Source of the DNA: Bacteroidales bacterium
GTDB lineage: Bacteria > Bacteroidota > Bacteroidia > Bacteroidales > Tenuifilaceae
DNA length: 64,000 bases
Direction of reading: 5' to 3'
Assembly: GCA_020636835.1 (NCBI GenBank)
Contig: JACJXC010000006.1
Span: 62,001 to 126,000 of the forward strand
Positions 54,466-63,628 of this stretch are shown here, piece after piece. Positions within the stretch are counted from its first letter, which is position 1; each line of letters begins with the position of its first letter. The notes beneath the pieces were generated by a model. It was not told the DNA's origin. It worked only from the letters and a program-made list of their open reading frames with translations, and did no database searches. The translations under genes and the position numbers were made by a program.

Positions 54466-55867
54466 AATTGTCGATAATCTCGACTGGACTACTATTTTTA
54501 TATACATTCTCCTTGTTCTAATGGGGTGGATGAATATCTATGCAGCGGTGTATAGCGAGGAGCACAATAGTATTCTGGATTTTAGTCAGCGGTACGGCAA
54601 ACAGATGGTGTGGATTGCGTTTGCTTTTGCCATTGCCATTACCATTATGCTTAGTAGTAGCCGGCTATATGTGGTGTTTGCGTACTTTATTTTTGGACTT
54701 GTGCTTGCGCTTCTCCTGTCTACGCTGGTGTTTGGGAAGGTGGTTAATGCTTCTAAATCGTGGATTCAGATTGGCTCGTTTGGTCTTCAGCCGGCAGAGT
54801 TCGCAAAGTTTGCAACCGCTTTGGCATTGGCAAAGTTGATGGGGCCCTATGGTTTTAAACTCAATACCTTTACCTCCTATGTTAAGGTTGGGCTAATTAT
54901 CGCGCTGCCTGCCGGTATAATTTTGCTTCAGAACGATACTGGTTCGGCCTTGGTTTTTGGCTCGTTTATTTTTATTCTCTACCGCGAGGGGTTGCCTGGC
55001 TGGATTTTGGTATTCCTGTTTTTTTTGGTGTCATTATTCATCCTGACTTTGATTTTTAGCTCCATATCGATAATGGTATTTCTTTACGTTTTAACCCTGT
55101 TTGTATTTATTTTGCAAACCCGCAAGTATAAGGATGCTTTACGGTTTACGGTTGCTCTTGTTGGTATCGGTTTGCTGATGTATTTGGTGTCGGAGCTTTT
55201 TGATATATCTATTCCACGGTCGTATTTTTTCATTTTTCCAGTTGCTGCGGGTGTACTGATTGCTGGTATTTATGGCTTTGTGTCGCGTTTTAGACCTGCC
55301 TACCTGTGGGCTGCGTTTTTGGGCGTATCGGTGATGTACTCGTTGTCGGCCGATTATGTTTTTCAGAATGTGCTCGATGTGCACCATCAGAAACGCATTA
55401 ACGATTTGTTGGGTATCGAGTCCGATCCATTGGGGTGGGGCTACAACGTGAATCAGTCGAAAATTGCGATTGGCTCTGGAGGTATTGTGGGTAAGGGTTT
55501 TTTGGGTGGAACGCAAACCAAGTATAACTTTGTACCTGAGCAAAGTACCGATTTTATTTTCTGTACGGTGGGCGAGGAGTGGGGTTTCTTGGGATCAACG
55601 GTTGTGCTGGGGCTATTCCTTTACCTTTTGCTTCGCTTAATCCGAATAGCAGAACGACAGCGCGAGGGTTTTGCGCGGATATACGGCTATGGGGTGGTTT
55701 CCATTCTCTTCTTCCATATTGTGGTTAATGTGGGCATGACTGTGGGTATATTTCCCGTAATAGGGATTCCTTTGCCTTTTTTTAGTTACGGAGGGTCGTC
55801 GTTGTGGGCGTTTACCATTCTGCTCTTTATTCTCCTGAAGTTCGATTCCGATAGGTTTGGGCACTAA
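54449..55867 (+). CDS. rodA: Rod-shape peptidoglycan glycosyltransferase RodA (SEDS family)
   Basis: Polymerises lipid II during elongation. The 472 residues have about ten membrane helices and the family signatures SWIQIGSFGLQPAEFAKFATALALAK (about 110-135) with the catalytic Asp region QNDTGSALVFG and IGIPLPFFSYGGSSL near the C-terminus. Slightly long for RodA (usually about 370-420), owing to extra loops near 190-320. The start GTG (54449) lies within mrdA. The stop overlaps that of the convergent ACP phosphodiesterase gene by 4 bp. Confidence 0.95.
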   Translation: MQRRSKIVDNLDWTTIFIYILLVLMGWMNIYAAVYSEEHNSILDFSQRYGKQMVWIAFAFAIAITIMLSSSRLYVVFAYFIFGLVLALLLSTLVFGKVVNASKSWIQIGSFGLQPAEFAKFATALALAKLMGPYGFKLNTFTSYVKVGLIIALPAGIILLQNDTGSALVFGSFIFILYREGLPGWILVFLFFLVSLFILTLIFSSISIMVFLYVLTLFVFILQTRKYKDALRFTVALVGIGLLMYLVSELFDISIPRSYFFIFPVAAGVLIAGIYGFVSRFRPAYLWAAFLGVSVMYSLSADYVFQNVLDVHHQKRINDLLGIESDPLGWGYNVNQSKIAIGSGGIVGKGFLGGTQTKYNFVPEQSTDFIFCTVGEEWGFLGSTVVLGLFLYLLLRLIRIAERQREGFARIYGYGVVSILFFHIVVNVGMTVGIFPVIGIPLPFFSYGGSSLWAFTILLFILLKFDSDRFGH

Positions 55868-56451
55868 CCAACCTCGATGCTGTTTTCTTTCGATAGGCTG
55901 ATTAAATCGGTGAATAGTGCATGGAAGTTTGATTTGAATACCTCTTTGTGATCTGCGAGTTGCTGTACCGCGTACTCGGAATTGCTGGGTAGCGATGTGT
56001 AATTTCCCATTATATCAAGAGCCCGGCGGATTCCATCCTCAGTGGAATAGGTGTAAAGCCTGTTGCTTTGGATCATAAATGGGAGGAATCGGCGAACGGA
56101 TGGCGGAAGGAGATGGTAACGCTGCAGCATTTGTAGGTAGAACGTACGGGTATAGTTTTTCAGGCTGCGTTGCGAGTAAACACTCCACTCTATTGCTAGG
56201 ATATGGTCGAAGAGTACGTCGGTAACTACTCCCGAATACCTTCCGAATCCCGGCTTAATAATTTCCTTGCAGGTTTTGGTCGATGGGTGTTGGTCGGTTA
56301 ATGTGTCGATGGCCCGGTGGAGTTGAATCCCTTTTCGAACATTGGGTGGGTATTGATCGAAACGCTTCCCTTTAACATGGTCGCCAATAAAATTGCCCAG
56401 GCGAATTTCGGCATTACTCCCCGATAGGTATAGATGTGCAAGAAAATTCAT
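55864..56451 (-). CDS. Acyl-carrier-protein phosphodiesterase (AcpH family)
   Basis: A 195-residue protein of the ACP phosphodiesterase family, which would release the 4'-phosphopantetheine arm from acyl carrier protein. MNFLAHLYLSG, IRLGNFIGDHVKG, GIQLHRAIDTLTDQHP and GRYSGVVTDVLFDHILA contain the conserved His and Asp residues of the HD-like fold. It is 14 bp downstream of lpxH, and the stop overlaps that of rodA. Activity in Bacteroidota is less well tested than in E. coli. Confidence 0.88.
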   Translation of the reverse strand: MNFLAHLYLSGSNAEIRLGNFIGDHVKGKRFDQYPPNVRKGIQLHRAIDTLTDQHPSTKTCKEIIKPGFGRYSGVVTDVLFDHILAIEWSVYSQRSLKNYTRTFYLQMLQRYHLLPPSVRRFLPFMIQSNRLYTYSTEDGIRRALDIMGNYTSLPSNSEYAVQQLADHKEVFKSNFHALFTDLISLSKENSIEVG

Positions 56452-56465
56452 TCACTGTTTGTGGG

Positions 56466-57245
56466 TTACATCTTTACCGAATCCATTAATTCGTCATCTC
56501 CGTCTTGGCGATAGCGCATTAGTTTAAACGTTTCGCCATCCCAAACCGAGTAGGTATTGCTTACGAGCCAGTCGCCTAAAACTACCAGATTAGAGTTATC
56601 CGTGAGCGGGTAAATTATTGGCGAGTGCCAGTGTCCGTATATGAAAAAATCGTAGTGTTCCTTTTCGAGGGTAAGCCTCGAGAACTTGGTGATTTGCTCG
56701 TTATCGCCCCTGAAATTATGGGTTATCTCCTTGGAGTACCTACTGCTAACGCTCCATTGGTTGCCGAACCAAAGCGAAAAGTTTGGGTGTAACTTGGCGA
56801 ACATCCATTGCAGGGCTTTGCTGGTGAACATTCCCTTAAGTAATTTGTAGCCCGGGTCGCCGGGTCCCAGTCCGTCGCCGTGTGCCAAGAGGAATTTCCG
56901 TCCGTATAGTTCTTTTACGATTGGTTTATGGTGTACCTCAACACCCAGCTCTTTGGGGAAGTAGTCGAACATCCAAACGTCGTGGTTACCCGTGAAAAAG
57001 TGTACGGGAATCCCGCTGTCCACCATGTCGGCAATTCGTCCCAGAAATCGGGTATATCCTTTGGGAACTACTCGGCGGTACTCAAACCAAAAATCGAATA
57101 TATCGCCTAAAAGGTAAAGCTCGGCCGTATCGTGGCGGATGCTGTCGAGCCAGGTGTTGAATAGTTTTTCGCGGGGTAAGCCCTCGCTTAGGGTTGGAAG
57201 CCCTAGGTGTAAATCGGAGGCGAAGTATATTTTTTTAGTCTGCAC
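56466..57245 (-). CDS. lpxH: UDP-2,3-diacylglucosamine diphosphatase
   Basis: Makes lipid X in lipid A synthesis by cleaving UDP-2,3-diacylglucosamine. The 259 residues have the calcineurin-type phosphoesterase metal motifs in order: ASDLHLG (DxH), LLGDIFDFWFEY (GDxxD), FFTGNHDVWM (GNHD), LLAHGDGLG and GHWHSP (GHxH). The Arg-containing substrate segment and length fit LpxH. The gene is 9 bp after the thioredoxin-like lipoprotein gene and 14 bp before the acpH-like gene. Confidence 0.92.
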   Translation of the reverse strand: MQTKKIYFASDLHLGLPTLSEGLPREKLFNTWLDSIRHDTAELYLLGDIFDFWFEYRRVVPKGYTRFLGRIADMVDSGIPVHFFTGNHDVWMFDYFPKELGVEVHHKPIVKELYGRKFLLAHGDGLGPGDPGYKLLKGMFTSKALQWMFAKLHPNFSLWFGNQWSVSSRYSKEITHNFRGDNEQITKFSRLTLEKEHYDFFIYGHWHSPIIYPLTDNSNLVVLGDWLVSNTYSVWDGETFKLMRYRQDGDDELMDSVKM

Positions 57246-57254
57246 CCTGTTCTG

Positions 57255-58415
57255 CTATTTAAGTGCGTTGGCAATCGCCTTCCGGAGGTTTTGTCCGTAA
57301 AGATTTTTGCCAATGATAGATTGATCGCGGTTGATTAGATAATTTGCAGGGATTTGGCTCACGTTGTATATCTTTGCGGCATAAGACCCGTTGGGATTGC
57401 CTTCGCATACGCTAATCCATGGTATATTTGCCGATTCCACTGCGTTGATCCATTCCTCACGGTTGTTGTCCAAAGCTACTTGGTACACCTCAAATCCTTT
57501 ACCTTTGAACTCGCTGTAAACTTCCATCAGTTCGCGGTTGTCGAGCAGGCAGCCGGTGTTCCCGGTAATCCAGAAGTCGAGCAGCACTACTTTGCCTTTT
57601 AGGCTGGATAGCTTTACATTTACCCCATCCTTGTTTGGGATGTCCAGCTCGGGGATGGTTATCTCCGACGAGGCAATCATCTCCTTAATCTGTTCGTTTT
57701 TTAGCCGTTGCTCTATATTCTTAATCTCGGCAACCATGCCCTTGGTGTACTCCGATTCGGGGTACTGGGCTAGCCATGCCGATGCCACGGTTTTCATGGT
57801 GATTAGGTCACCAGCAGTGCCGAATAGGTATAGGTTGTCGTTGTACTTCTGGTAGATGGCCATTATGTTTGCCTTCGACATGTGGTTCTCCTTAATGAAT
57901 TTTAGGCTAAACTCCTTTTGCTCTGCGATGGTGGAATCGAACTCTTTGCGGATGGCATCCTTTTCCTGTTCGTTTTCGGTTGCCACATATCGCTTGCTGA
58001 GGTCGTCAACCTTCTGTTTCGACTTTGCGAATTCCACCGATAGGGCTTGAACCTTTTCGGATCCTAGCGATCCTGTAACTTTATAGTCTAACATCCTCTG
58101 CGTGTCGAATGTTAGGGTGATATTTTCTTCCTTTTCGGCTAGTATTGTTATGGTTCCTCCATTCTTAACGCTTATCCCGTAGAATGTGGGCTCGTCGCCC
58201 TGTTCAATCCTGAATTTCTTGCTATTATCGCCTTTCGATATTTTAACCGAGTCGATGATTACGGCTTGCTTAAAATCTATGCGGGCAAGGTAGAGCGTGT
58301 TTTTGTTGTGTGAGTTAACCTTAACGTTAAGTACTATCTTGTCTTTATTGCTGCACGATGTGCCAATAATCAATAACGATAAAATGGTGAGCGCTATGCT
58401 TAGTGATTTATTCAT
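57255..58415 (-). CDS. TlpA/DUF4369-type lipoprotein lacking the first active-site Cys
   Basis: A 386-residue lipoprotein from the Met at 58413-58415 (MNKSLSIALTILSLLIIGTS then Cys). A longer frame from 58445 adds ten residues ahead of the signal peptide. A DUF4369 beta domain (about 25-115), a helical linker and a thioredoxin-like fold (about 240-385) follow. Where TlpA proteins have WCxxC, this one reads DFWITGNTGCLLDNREL: the first Cys is replaced by Asn and one Cys remains. The cis-Pro stays in VSQIPANYLI. It may act as a monothiol enzyme or have lost redox function. First of a three-gene operon with lpxH and the ACP phosphodiesterase. Confidence 0.87.
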   Translation of the reverse strand: MNKSLSIALTILSLLIIGTSCSNKDKIVLNVKVNSHNKNTLYLARIDFKQAVIIDSVKISKGDNSKKFRIEQGDEPTFYGISVKNGGTITILAEKEENITLTFDTQRMLDYKVTGSLGSEKVQALSVEFAKSKQKVDDLSKRYVATENEQEKDAIRKEFDSTIAEQKEFSLKFIKENHMSKANIMAIYQKYNDNLYLFGTAGDLITMKTVASAWLAQYPESEYTKGMVAEIKNIEQRLKNEQIKEMIASSEITIPELDIPNKDGVNVKLSSLKGKVVLLDFWITGNTGCLLDNRELMEVYSEFKGKGFEVYQVALDNNREEWINAVESANIPWISVCEGNPNGSYAAKIYNVSQIPANYLINRDQSIIGKNLYGQNLRKAIANALK

Positions 58416-58593
58416 AAAAAATTCGTTTAATTTTCCGAAAGGCAAATTTAACCATTCAATCCAAATTTCAAACTATATCGGTGTTTTAGTTGTGAGTGGT
58501 TTTGAACTGAGTGGGGCGTGGTGATGTTTATTGCGCTTCGGTATGTTCTGTGCACTGTAATTTCAATTATCTTAGCTCGTAAAATGTTTATGT

Positions 58594-59727
58594 ATGGAGC
58601 AGTTCGAGAAACCAACGGGGTCGTATATCAGTTTTTTCAGCAATAAGGTGAAGCAGTATGGTGGAATTAACCTGGCACAGGGAATTCCCGGTTTTAATCC
58701 CCCGGCGGAGTTGATTGACGAGTTGAGCAGTATTTCGCATGCCAATATTCATCAGTATGCCCCTGGTCTTGGGAATCGACAGCTGTTGGAGTTGATTGCA
58801 GAACGGTATGCGGTTGGTTCGGATAACCTGCTGGTGGTTCAGGGAGCAACCGAGGGTTTGTCGCTGATTTACACATATCTGCTAAAACTGATTGGTGCGG
58901 ATTTCTCTGTTCTGGCTTTCGATCCTGCGTATGAGAGTTACAGCAAGCTGCCCGAGATTTTTGGGCAACCATTCGTTGCGTTTCCTTTGAATGATGAGGG
59001 GTGTTTTGATACGGACGAGTTGTCCAAAGCAATTGTAAGCAACAATGTGAAGTTGTTTTTTGTGAGTTCGCCCGGCAATCCGTACGGGAAAATATTCTCG
59101 AAGGCCGAGGTTGATTCATTGATTGAGTTATCAAATAGGTTAGGCTTCTACCTCATATTCGATGCAGTTTACGACGAACTTTACTTCAACGAGCCACCCT
59201 ATATCCCGGCAATGTCGATTAATGAGCGATTGTTCATCGTGAGCAGCTTTTCTAAATCGCTTTGCATTACGGGTTGGCGTATAGGGTATATTCTACACAA
59301 TAAATCGCATGCTGCAGGGTTGCAATCGGTTCACGATTATATTGGGCTTTGTGCCCCATCGCTACTACAGCAGGCGCTTGCCAATTACTTGGCCAAGAAT
59401 AATTATGCAAACGATTATCGGGAAGCGTTTCGCCGGAACATCGCCCAATCATTTTTGGCGTTAAGTGGCACGCTGAGAGAGCTGGATTTCGAAATCCCCA
59501 AAATTGATGGAGGCTGCTTTATCTGGGCTAAACTTCCAAGTGGATTTACCGATGGTTTTAGGTTTGCCTCGATGCTTTACCATGAGAATAAGGTGGCGGT
59601 GATACCCGGTGAGCATTTTAGCCCGAATGCGATTGATTGGGTGCGTTTTAATATTGCCCGGCCTATGAACGAGATTTCTGCCGCGCAAACTGAGCTGGTT
59701 CGGTTCATACAAATACATAGGGGATGA
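58594..59727 (+). CDS. Class I/II aminotransferase (methionine/kynurenine aminotransferase-like)
   Basis: A 377-residue PLP-dependent aminotransferase of fold type I. The PLP Lys is in SSFSKSLCITGWRIGY (about 218-233). Other conserved parts are GGINLAQGIPGFNPP (N-terminal substrate segment), the aromatic-stacking region, DAVYDELYF (about 188) and NPYGK (about 152). The N-terminal sequence is closest to the YbdL/kynurenine aminotransferase branch, which uses methionine or aromatic substrates; substrate not settled. It overlaps the following glycosyltransferase gene by 4 bp. Confidence 0.88.
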   Translation: MEQFEKPTGSYISFFSNKVKQYGGINLAQGIPGFNPPAELIDELSSISHANIHQYAPGLGNRQLLELIAERYAVGSDNLLVVQGATEGLSLIYTYLLKLIGADFSVLAFDPAYESYSKLPEIFGQPFVAFPLNDEGCFDTDELSKAIVSNNVKLFFVSSPGNPYGKIFSKAEVDSLIELSNRLGFYLIFDAVYDELYFNEPPYIPAMSINERLFIVSSFSKSLCITGWRIGYILHNKSHAAGLQSVHDYIGLCAPSLLQQALANYLAKNNYANDYREAFRRNIAQSFLALSGTLRELDFEIPKIDGGCFIWAKLPSGFTDGFRFASMLYHENKVAVIPGEHFSPNAIDWVRFNIARPMNEISAAQTELVRFIQIHRG

Positions 59728-60821
59728 TTTTTTCTATCGCCATAGTCCTTTCTGTACTCTATGCAATTTTGTTGATTTTGCTGCTGGTCGGTTTTTTTAG
59801 GATAGTTGGCAGTGCAAACCAAAGCGCAAAAGCAGGCGGTGTAAGTGTGATTGTGGCATTTCGTAACGAGGTGGCAAATCTTCAATACCTTATCGATTCG
59901 TTCAATGCGCAGGTTTTGCCAAGGGAATGCTGGGAGGTTATTTTTGTTGACGATAATTCTACCGATGGGAGCTCTGAACTAGTCAATTCTGCTGCTCTGA
60001 ATTTTAACTTTAGGCTGGTGAAACTTTCGGGTATCGAAGGGAAAAAGCAGGCAATAATCGAAGGCGTAAAAGGCGCTAATTTTAACCTGATAGCCTTAAC
60101 CGATGCCGATTGCATAGTTTCCGCAACTTGGCTTTCCGATTTGGTTGAACATGCTGATTTTGCATTACTCCAGCGACCGGTTATTGCGGATGCTAGGGGT
60201 TCTTCTGTAAATCTGTTTGAGGCGCTGGATTATGCTTCGCTAATGGCTGTTTCAGTAGGATCGTTTGGGTTGGGTAGGCCGGTTATTGCCGCTTCGGCAA
60301 ACCTGGCTTTCCGCAAGGATTTAGTAGATGTAGGCGCAGAATCGCTCCGTGCCGATATCTCGTCGGGCGACGATATGTTTTTGTTGCACACCGCAAAAAA
60401 GAGCAAAGGGAATAGGTTGATGTTCGATTTAAGCCGCAAGGGCTTTGTTTCGACACGGTTCGATGGTGGTTTTGCAGGGTTTATTCGTCGGCGTAAGCGC
60501 TGGGCATCAAAGGCGCCGGGGTATAATGATTTTGATACTATTTTAGTTGCCTCCCTAGTGTTGCTCTTCAATTTGTGGATTGTATGCTTGATGGTACTGT
60601 TCTTGTTGGGGGGGGCAACTATTTCTAATTTGTTGATTGTATGGCTGGTTAAAGTTGCGGTGGATTTCCCGTTGCTTTTTGTTTATCTAAAACGAACCGA
60701 TCAGCTGAAATTGCTGCTTGTTTTTTTACCTTTACAGCTGATATACCCGTTTTACATTAGCTACTCGGCCATTGCCGGATTACTTGGAGGTCAAATTTGG
60801 AAAGGAAGGCAGATAAACTAG
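59724..60821 (+). CDS. Family 2 membrane glycosyltransferase
   Basis: A 365-residue integral membrane glycosyltransferase. Membrane helix at about 3-25; GT-A catalytic part (about 35-265) with VSVIVAFRNEVANLQYLI, VDDNS, TDADC (metal site, about 129) and FIRRRKRWASK, the (Q/R)xxRW-like motif of processive enzymes. Three helices close the protein (about 275-360). Start ATG overlaps the stop of the aminotransferase gene (ATGA), and the end overlaps the next gene by 25 bp. Surface or storage polysaccharide synthesis is likely; product unknown. Confidence 0.9.
   Translation: MIFSIAIVLSVLYAILLILLLVGFFRIVGSANQSAKAGGVSVIVAFRNEVANLQYLIDSFNAQVLPRECWEVIFVDDNSTDGSSELVNSAALNFNFRLVKLSGIEGKKQAIIEGVKGANFNLIALTDADCIVSATWLSDLVEHADFALLQRPVIADARGSSVNLFEALDYASLMAVSVGSFGLGRPVIAASANLAFRKDLVDVGAESLRADISSGDDMFLLHTAKKSKGNRLMFDLSRKGFVSTRFDGGFAGFIRRRKRWASKAPGYNDFDTILVASLVLLFNLWIVCLMVLFLLGGATISNLLIVWLVKVAVDFPLLFVYLKRTDQLKLLLVFLPLQLIYPFYISYSAIAGLLGGQIWKGRQIN
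60786..60790 (+). promoter_or_regulatory. Shine-Dalgarno GGAGG for the TTG start of the permease gene
   Basis: GGAGG lies 6 nt before a TTG at 60797 and is the best support for that start, since no ATG follows until 60859. Confidence 0.6.
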
Positions 60822-62041
60822 AGGAGATTGCCCGTAGTGGCTCGCCGTGGCAAATTGCCATGCGCCGGTTGCTTTCCAGTTGGGTAGCAGTTATCGCGTT
60901 GGCCTTTATTGGTATTACTGCAATTATTGCCTTGCTGGGATATGCCATTGCCCCCGATTCTACTCCGTACTCAAACAATCAACACTTGGAACTCGCCACC
61001 TGCAAGCCGGGGACAATGGTAACTATGGTTATGGTGCGGAAGCAGGAGCAGAAGCCCGGGCGATCGTGGCTGGGAACAATGCTGTATGGCGAGGAATCGG
61101 TATATAGGGAGATTCCCGTAAATAGTTGGCATTTTGCTGATGGTTTCATCGAACTCGAGGAGTACAACTCTATTCCCGGCTCAACCCCAATAATCACCAA
61201 GTTCTCGTTGGCTAATGTGCTATACCACCTCAACCCCGATGTAAAGCCTATAACCAAATCCGATTCGGTATTCTATACTTTGGCTTCGGGTCAAGCTGTG
61301 GTAAAGTCGATTGCCGATTTGCAGCAACAGGTGCAAGCCGAGTGCATTGCAACACGTAAGTTTTTGCTGGGCACCGATCGCTTTGGCCGCGATTTGCTAA
61401 GCCGGCTGATTATTGGTGCACGTGTTTCGCTATCGGTTGGTTTTATTGCGGTAGGCATTGCGTTGATAATTGGAATAGTGCTGGGCGCATTGGCGGGTTT
61501 TATCCGCGGTTGGATTGACGATGTTATTATGTGGTTTATCAATGTGGTGTGGAGCGTTCCAACCCTGTTAATGGTTATTGCACTCACCATGGTTATTGGA
61601 AAGGGTTTTTGGCAGATATTTGTGGCTGTAGGATTAACCATGTGGGTTGACATGGCGCGCGTGGTTCGCGGACAGGTGCTATCGATCCGCGAGAAAGAGT
61701 TTGTTGAGGCTGCAACGGTTCTTGGCTTTAGCCGATGGAGGATAATATTCCGGCACATCCTCCCCAATATATTTGGGCCAATCATAATAGTTTCGGCGAG
61801 CAATTTCGCCACAGCAATTTTGCTCGAAGCCGGCTTAAGCTTCCTTGGAATAGGCGTTCAGCCTCCAATTCCATCGTGGGGAACAATGATAAAGGATCAT
61901 TATGGCTATATCATAATGGATAAGGCTTACCTTGCCATACTGCCCGGTGTGGCAATTATGCTGCTTGTGCTAGCGTTCAATTTGCTGGGGAATAGCTTGC
62001 AGGATGCGCTGGATCCTAAGGCGGTGGAACGAAAATCGTGA
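60797..62041 (+). CDS. Opp/Dpp-type peptide ABC transporter permease
   Basis: A 414-residue permease of a peptide or nickel importer (OppC/DppC type). N-terminal cytosolic part and first membrane helix (about 35-55). Then a long extra periplasmic domain of about 130 residues, often seen in Bacteroidota, and the conserved core after LLGTDRFGRDLLSRLIIGARVSL (about 190-212) with five helices. The EAA loop is present as EAATVLGFSRWRIIFRHILPN (about 297-317). It has no partner genes (OppA/B/D/F) in view. It starts at TTG with an SD (60786-60790) and overlaps the glycosyltransferase by 25 bp. Confidence 0.9.
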   Translation: MERKADKLEEIARSGSPWQIAMRRLLSSWVAVIALAFIGITAIIALLGYAIAPDSTPYSNNQHLELATCKPGTMVTMVMVRKQEQKPGRSWLGTMLYGEESVYREIPVNSWHFADGFIELEEYNSIPGSTPIITKFSLANVLYHLNPDVKPITKSDSVFYTLASGQAVVKSIADLQQQVQAECIATRKFLLGTDRFGRDLLSRLIIGARVSLSVGFIAVGIALIIGIVLGALAGFIRGWIDDVIMWFINVVWSVPTLLMVIALTMVIGKGFWQIFVAVGLTMWVDMARVVRGQVLSIREKEFVEAATVLGFSRWRIIFRHILPNIFGPIIIVSASNFATAILLEAGLSFLGIGVQPPIPSWGTMIKDHYGYIIMDKAYLAILPGVAIMLLVLAFNLLGNSLQDALDPKAVERKS

Positions 62042-63378
62042 TTTTATAACCATGTTGTAGTGTCAGTAGTGCTTTCCGATTAATGTGGATAGTTTGCCTA
62101 TTTATACGCCAAAACTTTGTACCTCAGGCTTAAACCGGGTACTGTTTTGGGTAAATTTTATTTAAGAATCGTATAATTGAGTAGCCAACTTCTTTGGCAA
62201 AATTAACCGGAACAGCATTTCCAATCTGTTTGTATTGTTGCGATACCGAGCCAGCGAAAGCCCATTCGTCGGGGAAGGTTTGGATTCGGGCGTATTCCCT
62301 AACGGTAAATGGCCTGGTTTCTTCGGGGTGGCAGCGTTCCGTTTGTTTTTGTGCCGGGCTGCAGGTTAGCGTTAAGCTGGGTTCGGCCCAGCTCATGCGC
62401 CGCGCCATCCCAGTTTTTCCTCCTCCTAGGTAAAAACTGGCTCCCATGTATTTTCTCTGTATATCCATTGGCAAATCGCGCCAGTAGCCACCCTCGGGGA
62501 CTAAATCCAGAACATCTTTTTTGCTCTTAGGGTATTTCGATCCGGCCGATTCCGGAACATCGCAATCGTATAGTTCGCCTTTCTTAAGGGCATCTTTAAG
62601 CGTGTAAACTTTTTTGAAGGGCTTGGGGAATTCGAATAGTTGATGGTTTAGGTCTTTTCGAATCCCAACAATCAGGACTCGTTCCCTTTTTTGCGGTACT
62701 TTATAGAAAATGGTTTTAAAAATGCGGGGTGTAATTACATTGTACCCAATCTCGTCGAGAATCGATATCATGCCTTCAATTGTTCTCCCGTTTTCGTGGG
62801 TAAGCAATCCCCTTACATTCTCACCTATGCAGATGGCCGGCATTGTTTCCTGTACCACCCTCGCAAATTCGTAGAATAGTGTACCCCGCGCATCGTTAAG
62901 GCCTAATTTTTCCCGGCATAGCTGAAGGCTTGGCACGGAAATCCCCCGGTAACAATATCCACGTTGCCGTTAAGATTTGCGAAGGAAACGTTTCGTACAT
63001 CATCCTCAATAACATTCCAGTCGGGGCGATTCTTCCTCAATGTTTCACAGGCCCAATGGTCGAATTCGTTGAGTGCTAAACATTTTATGCCCGCTTTTTC
63101 GAGCCCGATGGCCAAGCCACCAGCTCCCGCAAATAGTTCAATGGAGTTGAAATCGCGGTTGGGTGTTGTTGCATTTTCGCTTTCCGATGGGGTGAATAGG
63201 AAGTCGAGGCTGTCAAAAATCTTTAGCTGATTTTTATGGTAAACCCGGTAATTACTCATTGGCTCGCGAACTGCGGTAAGTTTTCCGTTCCTATCCCAGC
63301 GTCGTAATGTTTCCTTGCTAACCGAAAGTAAATCGGCAACCTCTGCTATTGAGTAATACTCCTTCATTTTATAACCAT
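62041..63378. repeat. 13-bp direct repeats flanking the cytosine methyltransferase gene
   Basis: The same 13 bases (ATTTTATAACCAT) occur at 62041-62053 and 63366-63378, enclosing the whole methyltransferase gene. The right copy covers the gene's start codon and the left copy includes the last base of the permease stop. Confidence 0.75.
62130..63367 (-). pseudogene. C5 cytosine DNA methyltransferase with MerR-type N-terminus, frameshifted
   Basis: Would methylate cytosine in DNA. The N-terminal part (residues 1-70) is a MerR-type helix-turn-helix (YYSIAEVADLLSVSKETLRRWDRNGKLTAVRE). The catalytic motifs follow: motif I ELFAGAGGLAIGLEKAG, motif IV GGFPCQAFS with the catalytic Cys, ENVRG, QKRERVLIVGIR, and EYARIQTFPDEWAF with QIGNAVPVNFAKEVG (motifs IX-X). 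The frame breaks after SYAGK, in a run of five A on the minus strand (62907-62911). With six A it would read on as KKLGLNDARGTL and give one protein of about 412 residues. So this is a one-base deletion, a slippage variant or a sequencing error. No partner endonuclease is seen. Confidence 0.85.
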
Positions 63379-63628
63379 ATTAAACAACGTTATACATGGT
63401 TACAAATTTAGATTTGTTTTTGTTTTTGTTGCCATTTTATCTGAGGATAATTATAAACATTTTCGAAAATTCCAGACCTATTCCTGATATGGTCTGGTTT
63501 GCTCTTGTTTTGAGATGTTTGATGTATTGGAGTTCTGTCCTATGGTCAGGGTTTGATGTGAAAAATGCTTTTAATGTTGACTTTTTGCTGTTTTTTTGTC
63601 ATCTTGTTTAATTAATTCGGTGGTGTTT
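63379..63628. other. Divergent intergenic region
   Basis: No gene is supported between the methyltransferase and the membrane-protein gene. An AACCAT/ATGGTT inverted repeat spans 63373-63401 and could be an operator; that is weak evidence. Confidence 0.35.

Noticed and set aside
63396..63611. 71-codon plus-strand ORF before the right-edge membrane gene
   Set aside because: Hydrophobic by chance in T-rich DNA, with no ribosome-binding site or recognisable family; the frame that follows at 63629 is the better gene.
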